Source of the DNA: Lachnospiraceae bacterium
Lineage (GTDB): Bacteria; Bacillota; Clostridia; Lachnospirales; Lachnospiraceae
DNA length: 41,036 bases
Assembly (NCBI GenBank): GCA_024685495.1
Contig: JAIKVT010000150.1
Span: 1-41,036, forward strand
Direction: 5' to 3'
The stretch's first letter is position 1, and each line of letters begins with the position of its first letter. This document shows positions 7,392 to 15,605 of this stretch, piece by piece. Both the position numbers and the translations under genes were made by a program. The notes beneath the pieces were generated by a model that searched no databases, was not told the origin of the DNA, and saw nothing but the letters and a program-made list of their open reading frames with translations.

Positions 7392-9467
7392 ATGATGGCT
7401 AAAAATCTTATAATAGTAGAGTCGCCTACCAAGGTGAACACAATTAAGAAATTCTTAGGTAAGAACTATACCGTTACTGCATCTAACGGACATGTAAGAG
7501 ACCTTCCCAAAAGTACAATGGGAGTAGATGTGGATAACGATTATGAACCCAAATACATAACTATAAGAGGCAAGGGAGATTTGCTTGCAGGTCTTCGTAA
7601 GGAAGTTAAGAAAGCAGATAAGATATATCTCGCAACTGACCCGGACCGCGAGGGTGAAGCTATATCATGGCATCTTATTACCGCACTCAATTTAGAGGGT
7701 AAGAATGTCAATAGAATAAGTTTTAATGAGATTACAAAAAAAGCAGTAAAAGATGCATTAAAGAATCCAAGAAATATTGATATGGATTTGGTAGATGCAC
7801 AACAGGCAAGACGTGTGCTTGATCGTGTTGTCGGATATGAGATTAGTCCCGTGCTTTGGGATAAAGTCAAAAGAGGGCTTAGTGCCGGTAGAGTTCAATC
7901 GGCGGCTCTAAATATTATATGTGCAAGAGAAAAAGAAATCTCAGAATTTATTCCTGAAGAGTATTATACTCTTGATGCAAAGTTAAAGAGTAAAGGCGCT
8001 AAGAAGGTTACCTTTGATGCAGCATTTTACGGTGATAATAAATCTAAGATTGAAATTACCGGTAAGAAAGAACTTGATAAAATATGCAGTGAATTAGACG
8101 GCGCATCATATAAGGTAGAGAGTGTAGTTAATTCTAAGAGAGAAAAAAAGACACCACTTCCTTTTACAACTTCAACAATGCAACAGGAAGCTTCTAAGCA
8201 GCTTAATTTTGCGATATCTAAGACTATGAATGTTGCTCAGCAGTTATATGAAGGTATTAACATTTCAAAGGTTGGAACTGTCGGCCTTATTACATATTTG
8301 AGAACTGATTCAGTTAGAATTGCAGATGAGGCAAAAGATGCATGTCAGCAATTTGTTGAGAGTGAATATGGTAAAGAATATGTCGGAGATTATGTCGCTA
8401 AGGATAAGAAGAAGGCAAAGATTCAGGATGCCCATGAGGCAATAAGACCTGCTGATGTTACTTTGACTCCGGCTATGGTAAAGAGTTCACTTAATGCTGC
8501 ACAGTATAAGTTATACAATCTCATATGGAAGAGATTCGTTGCAAGTCAGATGACTAATGCAGTATATGATGTAATTAAGGTAAAGGTTTCTGCTAAAGAT
8601 TATATCTTTAGTGCTTCAACTTCTAAGACTGCATTTGACGGCTTTATGTCTGTATATAAAGATAGCGATGATAAAGAAGACAAAAAGCAAAAATTAGACA
8701 GCTTAAAAGAAGGGGACAGTCTCGAGCTGGTTAGTTTAGATGAGACACAACATTTTACACAACCCCCTGCACATTATACGGAAGCATCTATAGTAAGAAC
8801 GCTCGAAGAATTGGGGATTGGTCGTCCGAGTACATACTCACCGATTATATCTACACTTCTTAAGAGAAGATATATCGGTAAAGAAGGTAAGAATATCTTT
8901 GTTACCGAGATGGGTGATATTGTAAATGGACTAATGAATAAGGCATTTCCTGAGATAGTTGACGAGAAGTTTACCGCAAAGTTAGAAGATGAGCTTGACG
9001 GAGTAGAAGAAGGTGATGTGCCTTGGAAGGATATAATAAGAGATATATATCCTAAGGTTCACTCTGAAGTAAAAGATGCGCTTGATAATTTAGAGAAAGT
9101 TACTATTCTCGATGAAGAGACTGATGTCATATGTGAAGAATGCGGAAGCAATATGGTTATCAAATACGGTCGATACGGTAAATTTTTGGCATGTCCTAAT
9201 TTCCCTGAGTGTCGTAACACAAAGCCATATCTTGAGAAGATCGGTGTAGCCTGTCCTAAGTGTGGTAAAGACGTTATCATTTGCAAGACTAAAAAAGGCA
9301 GAACATATTATGGCTGTGAAGGATATCCTGATTGTGACTTTATGAATTGGAACAGACCTGTCAGCAAGAAATGTCCTGAATGTGGCGGCTATATGGTTAT
9401 AAAAGGCAAAAAACTCGTATGCCAGAATCAAGAATGTGGATATGTATGTGATAACAGTGAGTCTTAG
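7392..9467 (+). CDS. topA: DNA topoisomerase I (type IA)
   Basis: Relaxes negative supercoils by transient single-strand cleavage. The TOPRIM domain begins with NLIIVESPTKVNTIKKF and contains ATDPDREGEAISWH. The catalytic tyrosine lies in GLITYLRTDSVRI (residue 302 counting from 7392). Three C-terminal zinc ribbons are visible: CEECGSNM...CPNFPEC, CPKCGKDV...CEGYPDC and CPECGGYM...CQNQEC. Two ATGs are adjacent. The second, at 7395, has the better spacing (6 bases) to AGGAG and gives MAKNLIIVE, so the real product is probably 690 residues. The full domain set is present. Confidence 0.97.
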   Translation: MMAKNLIIVESPTKVNTIKKFLGKNYTVTASNGHVRDLPKSTMGVDVDNDYEPKYITIRGKGDLLAGLRKEVKKADKIYLATDPDREGEAISWHLITALNLEGKNVNRISFNEITKKAVKDALKNPRNIDMDLVDAQQARRVLDRVVGYEISPVLWDKVKRGLSAGRVQSAALNIICAREKEISEFIPEEYYTLDAKLKSKGAKKVTFDAAFYGDNKSKIEITGKKELDKICSELDGASYKVESVVNSKREKKTPLPFTTSTMQQEASKQLNFAISKTMNVAQQLYEGINISKVGTVGLITYLRTDSVRIADEAKDACQQFVESEYGKEYVGDYVAKDKKKAKIQDAHEAIRPADVTLTPAMVKSSLNAAQYKLYNLIWKRFVASQMTNAVYDVIKVKVSAKDYIFSASTSKTAFDGFMSVYKDSDDKEDKKQKLDSLKEGDSLELVSLDETQHFTQPPAHYTEASIVRTLEELGIGRPSTYSPIISTLLKRRYIGKEGKNIFVTEMGDIVNGLMNKAFPEIVDEKFTAKLEDELDGVEEGDVPWKDIIRDIYPKVHSEVKDALDNLEKVTILDEETDVICEECGSNMVIKYGRYGKFLACPNFPECRNTKPYLEKIGVACPKCGKDVIICKTKKGRTYYGCEGYPDCDFMNWNRPVSKKCPECGGYMVIKGKKLVCQNQECGYVCDNSES

Positions 9468-9476
9468 GAGTTTTTA

Positions 9477-10259
9477 ATGAGTGTTCAATTATTAGATAAG
9501 ACGAGAAAAATCGGCAATCTTTTGCACAATAATAATTCAACAAAAGTAGTTTTTAACGATATATGTAAAGTTCTTCGTGAAATTCTTGATTCCGGCGTAA
9601 TAGTTATCAGTAAAAAAGGTAAAGTGTTAGGAATCAGTCACAGTAAAAAGGACAATGACTTATCTAAAGTTTCCGACCTTATTGTTGATAAGGTGGGTGT
9701 ATTTTTAGATCCGACATTTAATGAGAGACTTCTTAATATTCTCTCTACTAAGGAAAATGTTAATCTTGCTACTTTAGGTTTTGAAGATGAGTTTGTCGAA
9801 AATTATTGTGCCATTATTTCTCCAATATATATTGCTGGTAAGAGATTAGGTACATTATTTGTATATAGATTTGACAAACCATATAATATTGATGATATAA
9901 TATTAAGTGAATACGGAGCAACCGTTGTCGGACTTGAGATGACAAGGGCGGTAACCGATGAACACGATGAAGAAGTAAGAAATAAGCAGATAGTAGAATC
10001 TGCAATTAATACATTGTCTTTATCAGAATTGGAGGCAATTAATCATATCTTTGATGAATTAGACGGTGAAGAAGGACTTCTTGTTGCTTCTAAGATAGCC
10101 GACAGAGTAGGTATAACAAGATCCGTAATAGTCAATGCGCTTCGTAAATTTGAGAGTGCGGGCGTTATTGAAACCAGGTCGGCCGGTGTAAAAGGTACAT
10201 ATATTCGTGTAATTAATGATTTAGTTTTTGAAGAACTTGCCGATATAAATAACAAATAA
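9477..10259 (+). CDS. codY: GTP-sensing transcriptional pleiotropic repressor CodY
   Basis: A global regulator of low-GC Gram-positives that senses GTP and branched-chain amino acids and represses nutrient-scavenging, motility and other genes. The N-terminal GAF domain starts MSVQLLDKTRKIGNLLHNN. The C-terminal winged helix-turn-helix spans about residues 203-245 (ASKIADRVGITRSVIVNALR, then KFESAGVIETRSAGVKGTY). Length of 260 is exactly the family norm. The gene follows topA by 9 bases with an AGGAG site and lies immediately before the flagellar operon, as in Bacillus. The trmFO, xerC and hslVU genes found there between topA and codY are missing here. Confidence 0.97.
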   Translation: MSVQLLDKTRKIGNLLHNNNSTKVVFNDICKVLREILDSGVIVISKKGKVLGISHSKKDNDLSKVSDLIVDKVGVFLDPTFNERLLNILSTKENVNLATLGFEDEFVENYCAIISPIYIAGKRLGTLFVYRFDKPYNIDDIILSEYGATVVGLEMTRAVTDEHDEEVRNKQIVESAINTLSLSELEAINHIFDELDGEEGLLVASKIADRVGITRSVIVNALRKFESAGVIETRSAGVKGTYIRVINDLVFEELADINNK

Positions 10260-10298
10260 CAAGATAATATATATTTCATGGATGGAATATTAGATGCG

Positions 10299-10334
10299 AA
10301 AAAGGACTTTTTTATAAGTCCTTTTTGTGTTTTT
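10299..10334 (+). terminator. Intrinsic terminator after codY
   Basis: AAAAAGGACT and AGTCCTTTTT form a 10-bp stem with an 8-nt loop, followed by GTGTTTTT. It separates codY from the flagellar operon. Confidence 0.88.
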
Positions 10335-10432
10335 ATCGAAAAATACCGGAATTTATACTTTTCACAATCCCCTAGAAATAGTATATATTGTGGCATTGAC
10401 AAAATAAAAGCACAATATATGCAAAAAATGTC

Positions 10433-10460
10433 TTGTATTTTAAAAAATATCCTATATAAT
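10433..10460 (+). promoter_or_regulatory. Candidate sigma-A promoter for the flagellar operon
   Basis: TTGTAT, a 16-base spacer and TATAAT lie about 40 bases before flgB. A second TTGACA lies upstream at 10396 without a convincing -10 box. No clear sigma-28 (TAAA-N15-GCCGATAA) site was seen. Confidence 0.6.
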
Positions 10461-10499
10461 TATGTAAAGAAGTATGGATAAATATCTAAAGGAGGTTTT

Positions 10500-10889
10500 A
10501 TGTTTAGTTCAGATGCATTTGATTATGTGAATCTTTTAGACAAAGCAGCTGATGCGAGTTGGATGAGAGAGAAGTCTATAGCGCATAATATTGCCAATGT
10601 TGACACTCCGGGTTACAAGAGACAGGATGTTGAGTTTGAGACTACTCTTAAGAGAGCAATTACCCGAACTAAGCAGGATAATGTCTTAGACGCTGCGACT
10701 AATTTAGATGCAGCAAGTTTACAGCCTAAGGTATTTACCGATTATGCCGGATACTCATACAGATTAGACGGCAATAACGTAGATATTGATACTGAGAACG
10801 TTGAACTTGCTTCAGAACAGATTAAGTATCAGGCGCTTACACAGGGTATATCTCAAGAATTTACTCGTTTTAAGGCTGTTGCTAAGTAG
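10500..10889 (+). CDS. flgB: Flagellar basal-body proximal rod protein FlgB
   Basis: First gene of the flagellar operon, a structural subunit of the proximal rod exported through the flagellar type III apparatus. It has the rod/hook-family N-terminal motif HNIANVDTPGYKRQDV (residues 28-43) and a C-terminal helical segment typical of FlgB. Length of 129 matches the family. The start has AAAGGAGG 7 bases upstream. flgC follows after 35 bases. Confidence 0.97.
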   Translation: MFSSDAFDYVNLLDKAADASWMREKSIAHNIANVDTPGYKRQDVEFETTLKRAITRTKQDNVLDAATNLDAASLQPKVFTDYAGYSYRLDGNNVDIDTENVELASEQIKYQALTQGISQEFTRFKAVAK

Positions 10890-10924
10890 TGAGTTTGTTA
10901 TAGCGTTTATTTGGAGGATAGAAT

Positions 10925-11365
10925 ATGGCATTATTTCAGTCATTTGACATTGCCGCATCCGGTATGAGTGCACAGCGTTTTCGTATGGATACGATTGCCG
11001 AGAATATCGCCAATGTTAATACAACACGAACCGATGACGGAACTCCGTATCGTCGTAAAGTTGTTACATTCAGAGAGAAATTAACATCACCTACTTTTTC
11101 TGAAGCATTAGAAAGAGCGACGGAATTTAGAGGCGATGGTGTCAAAGTAGCAGGTATATATGAAGATACCAGTGATTATATTATGGAATATGATCCGTCA
11201 CATCCCGACGCCGATGAGAATGGATATGTATCATATCCTAATGTTAATACGGTAACCGAGATGACTAACTTAATCGATTCGAGTCGTGCTTATGAGGCCA
11301 ACGTAACAGCATTTAATGCAGTTAAAAGTATGGCAACAACGGGACTTCAGATTGGTAACAGTTAA
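10925..11365 (+). CDS. flgC: Flagellar basal-body rod protein FlgC
   Basis: A proximal rod subunit. The N-terminus FQSFDIAASGMSAQRFRMDT, then IAENIANVNTTRTDDGTPYR, is diagnostic for FlgC, as is the C-terminal NLIDSSRAYEANVTAFNAVK segment. At 146 residues it is of standard length. A TTTGGAGGA ribosome binding site precedes the ATG. It lies between flgB and fliE in the canonical order. Confidence 0.97.
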   Translation: MALFQSFDIAASGMSAQRFRMDTIAENIANVNTTRTDDGTPYRRKVVTFREKLTSPTFSEALERATEFRGDGVKVAGIYEDTSDYIMEYDPSHPDADENGYVSYPNVNTVTEMTNLIDSSRAYEANVTAFNAVKSMATTGLQIGNS

Positions 11366-11454
11366 TATATGAAGTAATATTTGTACTACAGAGTATCAAT
11401 TGATTATTGAAGTAGTAATTAATTAATTCATTAAATGATTTTCAGGAGTAGATT

Positions 11455-11772
11455 ATGGACATTAATGCAATTAATGCGATGTATAAGACAACTAATACAC
11501 CTGCAAGCGGTTACGGAACCAATCCTGTTGAAGAGGCTGGTGGTAACAGCTTTGACAGTGTACTTAATTCTGTAATTAATATGGTCGGAGAGACTAATAC
11601 ATTACAGAATAATGCTTCAGCGGAAGAAATCAAATTTGCTCTGGGCGAATCAGACAATACACATGATTTGTTGATTGCTGAGCAGAAAGCAACTGTTGCA
11701 TTACAGTACACGGTTGCCGTAAGAGATAAGTTCTTAGACGCATATAAAGAACTAATGAATATGCAGATGTAA
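11455..11772 (+). CDS. fliE: Flagellar hook-basal body complex protein FliE
   Basis: The adapter joining the MS ring to the rod. At 105 residues it shows the FliE pattern: a variable N-terminus, SFDSVLNSVINMVGETN, then the conserved C-terminus AEQKATVALQYTVAVRDKFLDAYKELMNMQM. An AGGAG site lies before the ATG. The gene ends 229 bases before fliF, an unusually wide gap within this operon that is filled by a 30-bp tandem repeat array. Confidence 0.96.
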   Translation: MDINAINAMYKTTNTPASGYGTNPVEEAGGNSFDSVLNSVINMVGETNTLQNNASAEEIKFALGESDNTHDLLIAEQKATVALQYTVAVRDKFLDAYKELMNMQM

Positions 11773-11790
11773 TTAGTAGTTTTAGCAGAT

Positions 11791-11960
11791 TTGCAGCAAA
11801 TATTAGTAGATTTAATGTAGTTGCAGCAAAGTAGAGCAGATTTAATAGATTTGCAGCAAATATTAGTAGATTTAATGAAGTTGCAGCAAAGTAGAGCAGA
11901 TTTAATAGATTTGCAGCAAAGTAGAGCAGATTTAATAGATTTGTAGCAAAGGATAACAGA
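11791..11960. repeat. 30-bp tandem repeat array between fliE and fliF
   Basis: Five full 30-bp units start at 11791, 11821, 11851, 11881 and 11911, each beginning TTGCAGCAAA, with a decaying sixth at 11941. Two variants alternate (ATATTAGTAGATTTAATG type and GTAGAGCAGATTTAATAG type) in the order A-B-A-B-B, giving a 60-bp higher-order period. The plus-strand frames carry stops, so it is not coding in that direction. It fills most of the 229-base gap inside the flagellar operon. Confidence 0.95.
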
Positions 11961-12001
11961 AAATATTAAAATTTGGCAGTATATTTAGGGGATGATACAT
12001 T

Positions 12002-13603
12002 ATGCCGGAAGCGATACAGAATATTCTAAACAGAATTAAAGAATGGTGGTCGAAATTTTCAACCAAGCAAAAAGCAATACTAATCAGTACCGTAGCAGTG
12101 GTAGTGGTTGCTATTGTTATTTTGGCGTACGTTGTTACAAGACCGACTTGGGTAACACTCGTTAATTGTACGACAGCTCAACAGGCGTCTTCGGTTAAGG
12201 AGTTACTTACCAATGAGAATATTGAATATCAGACTTCACAAGATGGTATGACCTACATGGTCAAAACAGATGATCAGGCCAACGCAAGTATACTTCTTGG
12301 AACTAATAATATTCCTGCAGAAGGATATAGCATCAGTGATGTTATTGATGGAAGCTTCAGTACAACGGAAGCTGATAAAGAAAAGAAATACAAGCTATAC
12401 TTAGAAGAGAAATTTGCCAAGGATTTGACGGCGATAAGCAGTGTTGATTCGGCAGAGGTTACGCTTAATATACCTTCTAATGATGGAACGATAAGCTCTA
12501 AGAAAGAAGAAAGCTATGCCAATGTAATTCTTCATCTTAAGAGTGGTCAGACTATGGAACAAGATACTGCGGCAGGAATCGCTCAGTATGTTGCAACGGG
12601 TCTTGGTAATAAGACTACTGACAATATTGTCATATTAGATGGTGACGGTAATGTATTGTTCTCAGGTGGAGATTCGGCGTCAGGAGCAGGAACGGCATCT
12701 TCTAATCTAAGTGCTAAGGAAAAAGCATCTAACAGTGTATCTAAGAAGGTTAAAGATATACTTTTAGGCTCTCAGATGTATGATGATGTTAAGGTTGCAC
12801 CAAACCTTAGTATGAGTTTTGATAAAGTCAATGAAGTTGATTACAATTATTATCTTAATGATGGTCAGACTCAAGGTTATCTTGATTCACGTACTGAATC
12901 GACTTCTGAATCAACATCAGGAACAGGTGGAGTTCCCGGTACAGATAATAATGATAATGATACAACATATGTTATTGATGAAAATGGTGTCAGCTCATCG
13001 ACCACTTCAGATGTTACGGAAGACTATTTGCCAAGTGAGAAGATAACGACTACAGATAAAGAAGTAGGAGCAGTGGATTTAGAGAATTCTTCTATTTCGG
13101 TTGTGGCAAAACGATTTGTAATATATAATGAAGATGAGATGAAAGAGCAAGGTCAATTAGATGATCAGACATTTGCTGAATTTGAGGCTGCGAACAGTGA
13201 TATTGTAAGAGCTGATGTTGATGATGAGATGGTAGAGAGTATTTCAAGAGCTACAGGTATAGCTCAAGAGAATATCTCAATGACAGCTTATAATGTTCCT
13301 ATGTTCCAACCATCGGCAGGGTTAGGACTCGATCTTAGAACAATAATAGAGATTGCTCTTGCAGTACTCATATTTGCACTTCTTGCATTCGTTGTATTCA
13401 GAACTCTTCGTAAAGACAGAGAGGAAGAAGTCGAAGAAGAGATTACTATTGAAGATTTAATTCAAGGTCAGGAAGATGAACTTGAAGATATCGGATATAA
13501 TGAGAAGTCTGAAGCAAGAATGTTAATTGAGAAATTTGTAGATGAAAGACCGGACGCCGTTGCGACGCTACTTCGTAACTGGCTGAACGATGATTGGGGA
13601 TAG
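12002..13603 (+). CDS. fliF: Flagellar MS-ring protein FliF
   Basis: Forms the membrane-embedded MS ring on which the flagellum assembles. A transmembrane helix lies at about residues 23-45 (AILISTVAVVVVAIVILAYV) and a second near 440-466 (TIIEIALAVLIFALLAFVVF). Between them are ring-building motif domains and a Ser/Thr/Gly/Asp-rich linker (near TESTSESTSGTGG). The C-terminal FliG-binding tail ends RPDAVATLLRNWLNDD, so the protein is complete. Ribosome binding is weak (TTTAGGGGATGATACAT). It ends 2 bases before fliG. Confidence 0.97.
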   Translation: MPEAIQNILNRIKEWWSKFSTKQKAILISTVAVVVVAIVILAYVVTRPTWVTLVNCTTAQQASSVKELLTNENIEYQTSQDGMTYMVKTDDQANASILLGTNNIPAEGYSISDVIDGSFSTTEADKEKKYKLYLEEKFAKDLTAISSVDSAEVTLNIPSNDGTISSKKEESYANVILHLKSGQTMEQDTAAGIAQYVATGLGNKTTDNIVILDGDGNVLFSGGDSASGAGTASSNLSAKEKASNSVSKKVKDILLGSQMYDDVKVAPNLSMSFDKVNEVDYNYYLNDGQTQGYLDSRTESTSESTSGTGGVPGTDNNDNDTTYVIDENGVSSSTTSDVTEDYLPSEKITTTDKEVGAVDLENSSISVVAKRFVIYNEDEMKEQGQLDDQTFAEFEAANSDIVRADVDDEMVESISRATGIAQENISMTAYNVPMFQPSAGLGLDLRTIIEIALAVLIFALLAFVVFRTLRKDREEEVEEEITIEDLIQGQEDELEDIGYNEKSEARMLIEKFVDERPDAVATLLRNWLNDDWG

Positions 13604-13605
13604 AA

Positions 13606-14616
13606 ATGGCAGCATCTGATGATTTAAGTGGTGTTCAGAAAGCGGCTGTACTTCTAATATCTTTAGGGCCTGAGAAGTCGGCTGATATATTTAAGCACCT
13701 CAAAGAAGATGAAATTGAAGAATTGACTTTAGAGATAGCTAATACCAGAAGTATCTCACCTGAGGTAAAGGATGCGGTAATAGACGAATTCTATCAGGTG
13801 TGTCTCGCTCAGCAGTATATTGCTGAAGGTGGTATAGGTTATGCTAAAGAATTGTTAGAGAATGCACTTGGTGATGACAAAGCACATGATGTCATCACCA
13901 AGTTAACTGCGTCTTTACAGGTACGTCCTTTTGAGTTTATCAGAAAGACTGAGCCGGGCCAGGTTCTTAACTTTATTCAGGATGAGCATCCGCAGACTAT
14001 TGCTATGATACTTTCTTATCTGGCTCCGGCTCAATCATCCATGATTCTTAGTGCGCTAAATCCTGAGATGCAGGCTGATGTCGCAAGAAGAATTGCACTT
14101 ATGGATAGAACAAGTCCTGAAGTTATCAAGGAAGTTGAGAAAGTATTAGAGCGTAAGCTTTCTTCTCTTATCAATCAGGATTATACGATTGCAGGTGGTG
14201 TTGATTCTATCGTATCAATTCTTAATGCGGTTGACAGAGGAACTGAGAAGAGAATAATGGAAGCATTAGAGATTGAAGAGCCCGAACTTGCTGAAGAGAT
14301 TCGTAAGAAAATGTTCGTATTCGAGGATATCTTGTTGCTTGACGATCGTTCAATTCAAAGAGTTCTTCGTGATGTTGATAATAATGAACTTGCTAAAGCT
14401 CTTAAAGGTGCCAATGAAGAAGTTCAGAACTGTATCTTCCGTAATATGTCTTCACGTCTTGCTACGATGGTTAAGGAAGATATGGAATTTATGGGTCCTG
14501 TACGTATGAAGGACGTAGAAGAATCACAGCAGATTATCGTTGGAATTATCAGAAAGCTCGAGGATCAGGGTGATATTGTTGTATCTCGTGGCGGAGGTGA
14601 CGATTTAGTTGTCTAA
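13606..14616 (+). CDS. fliG: Flagellar motor switch protein FliG
   Basis: The rotor/switch component that couples to the MS ring and the stator. The N-terminal LSGVQKAAVLLISLGPEKSA, the middle EHPQTIAMILSYLAPAQS and the C-terminal torque domain with KMFVFEDILLLDDRSIQRVL are all present. The track begins at a TTG at 13594, inside the end of fliF. The ATG at 13606 is preferred because GGGGAT precedes it at proper distance and it starts the conserved MAASDDLSGVQ sequence, giving 336 residues, the family norm. Confidence 0.97.
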   Translation: MAASDDLSGVQKAAVLLISLGPEKSADIFKHLKEDEIEELTLEIANTRSISPEVKDAVIDEFYQVCLAQQYIAEGGIGYAKELLENALGDDKAHDVITKLTASLQVRPFEFIRKTEPGQVLNFIQDEHPQTIAMILSYLAPAQSSMILSALNPEMQADVARRIALMDRTSPEVIKEVEKVLERKLSSLINQDYTIAGGVDSIVSILNAVDRGTEKRIMEALEIEEPELAEEIRKKMFVFEDILLLDDRSIQRVLRDVDNNELAKALKGANEEVQNCIFRNMSSRLATMVKEDMEFMGPVRMKDVEESQQIIVGIIRKLEDQGDIVVSRGGGDDLVV

Positions 14617-15502
14617 TGATAATGTATTAAAACCTTTTTTTACAATATTTGAGAACGAAAGCGGAACTTCCAGAGAGATAGATTCAAATGATCTTGTAGA
14701 AGAGAAGATCACCGAATTTAGAAAAAAGGAAGAGGAAACCCGCCGTCGTAAAGAAAAAGAGCGTCTTGAGAATATGACTCCCGAAGAACGGGAGGAATAT
14801 GAACAAGAGCAGCCCGATGATTTAGACGGATTATTTCAAGATTTCGATCCTGAAGCCGATGACGATGGTATGTCTATGTCGATGGATATGGATATTACTA
14901 ATGACTTAGTTAATCAGGCACAGGAAGAAGCAGATAATATTCTGGCTGAAGCTAATGCAAGAGCAGATGAGATTATGGCCGATGCTACAACTACGGCAGA
15001 ATCAATGAAAGAACAGGCGATTAAAGAAGGTCAGAAGCAGGGTTATGATATGGGTCAGGCTTTGGCAACCGGTGAGGTTGAAACTGCCAAAGCCGAGATG
15101 AATGCCGAGATTGAGCGAATCAGGCAAGAGTATATTGATAAAGAAATAGAAATGGAGAAAGACGTTCTCGATGTTGTGTGTGATGTCATGAGCAAGGTGT
15201 TTATGATAGAGTTCGGAGACAAGAAAGAGATTCTTCTTCATCTGTGTGAAAATGCGATAGCTAATGTCGAGAGTTCTAAGACATTAATTATAAGAGTTAA
15301 TGAGAATAATAAAGACTACATTAACGAGAATAAAGAAATGATTCAAGACAAAGTGGGCGAGAATGTCCAACTTGATATAGTAATGGATCCTTTACTTCAA
15401 GACGATCAATGTATTATTGAATGTGATGGTGGAATAATTGATTGCAGCATTGGAGTGGAATTAGATAATTTTATCAAAGATTTAAGAGCACTTAGCATTT
15501 AA
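14609..15502 (+). CDS. fliH: Flagellar assembly protein FliH
   Basis: A regulator/stator of the FliI export ATPase. It has a charged N-terminal half with a glutamate-rich coiled coil, an EEADNILAEANARADEIMAD segment, a QAIKEGQKQGYDMGQALA-like repeat region typical of FliH, and a C-terminal domain with DDQCIIECDGGIIDCSIGV. The start is a TTG that overlaps the 3' end of fliG by 8 bases. A consensus GGAGGTGA lies 8 bases upstream, inside fliG, and supports it. Overlap plus a rare start codon suggests coupling and a reduced amount relative to FliG. Length of 297 is a little long because of an acidic N-terminal region. Confidence 0.9.
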   Translation: MSNDNVLKPFFTIFENESGTSREIDSNDLVEEKITEFRKKEEETRRRKEKERLENMTPEEREEYEQEQPDDLDGLFQDFDPEADDDGMSMSMDMDITNDLVNQAQEEADNILAEANARADEIMADATTTAESMKEQAIKEGQKQGYDMGQALATGEVETAKAEMNAEIERIRQEYIDKEIEMEKDVLDVVCDVMSKVFMIEFGDKKEILLHLCENAIANVESSKTLIIRVNENNKDYINENKEMIQDKVGENVQLDIVMDPLLQDDQCIIECDGGIIDCSIGVELDNFIKDLRALSI

Positions 15503-15605
15503 TAATCAGACTTATGATTATAAAGCACTTGGCATTGAATTATTTTTATAGATTTACAAGCATTTAATATTTAATATAAATGCATTTTTATTAGGCACGT
15601 GGCTT
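15488..15605. repeat. Degenerate ~36-bp repeats between fliH and fliI
   Basis: GCACTTAGCATTTAAT at 15488, GCACTTGGCATTGAAT at 15525, GCATTTAATATTTAAT at 15560 and GCACGTGGCTTATG at 15595 recur every 35-37 bases. The first copy is the 3' end of fliH itself, so the spacer looks like a decayed tandem duplication of the gene end. Confidence 0.6.

Noticed and set aside
11791-11960. 30-bp direct repeats as a CRISPR array
   Set aside because: The units are directly adjacent with no unique spacers and no cas genes nearby; this is a simple tandem array.
12819-13046. Plus-strand 75-residue ORF in another frame of fliF
   Set aside because: It lies wholly within fliF, which has full family support over this region.
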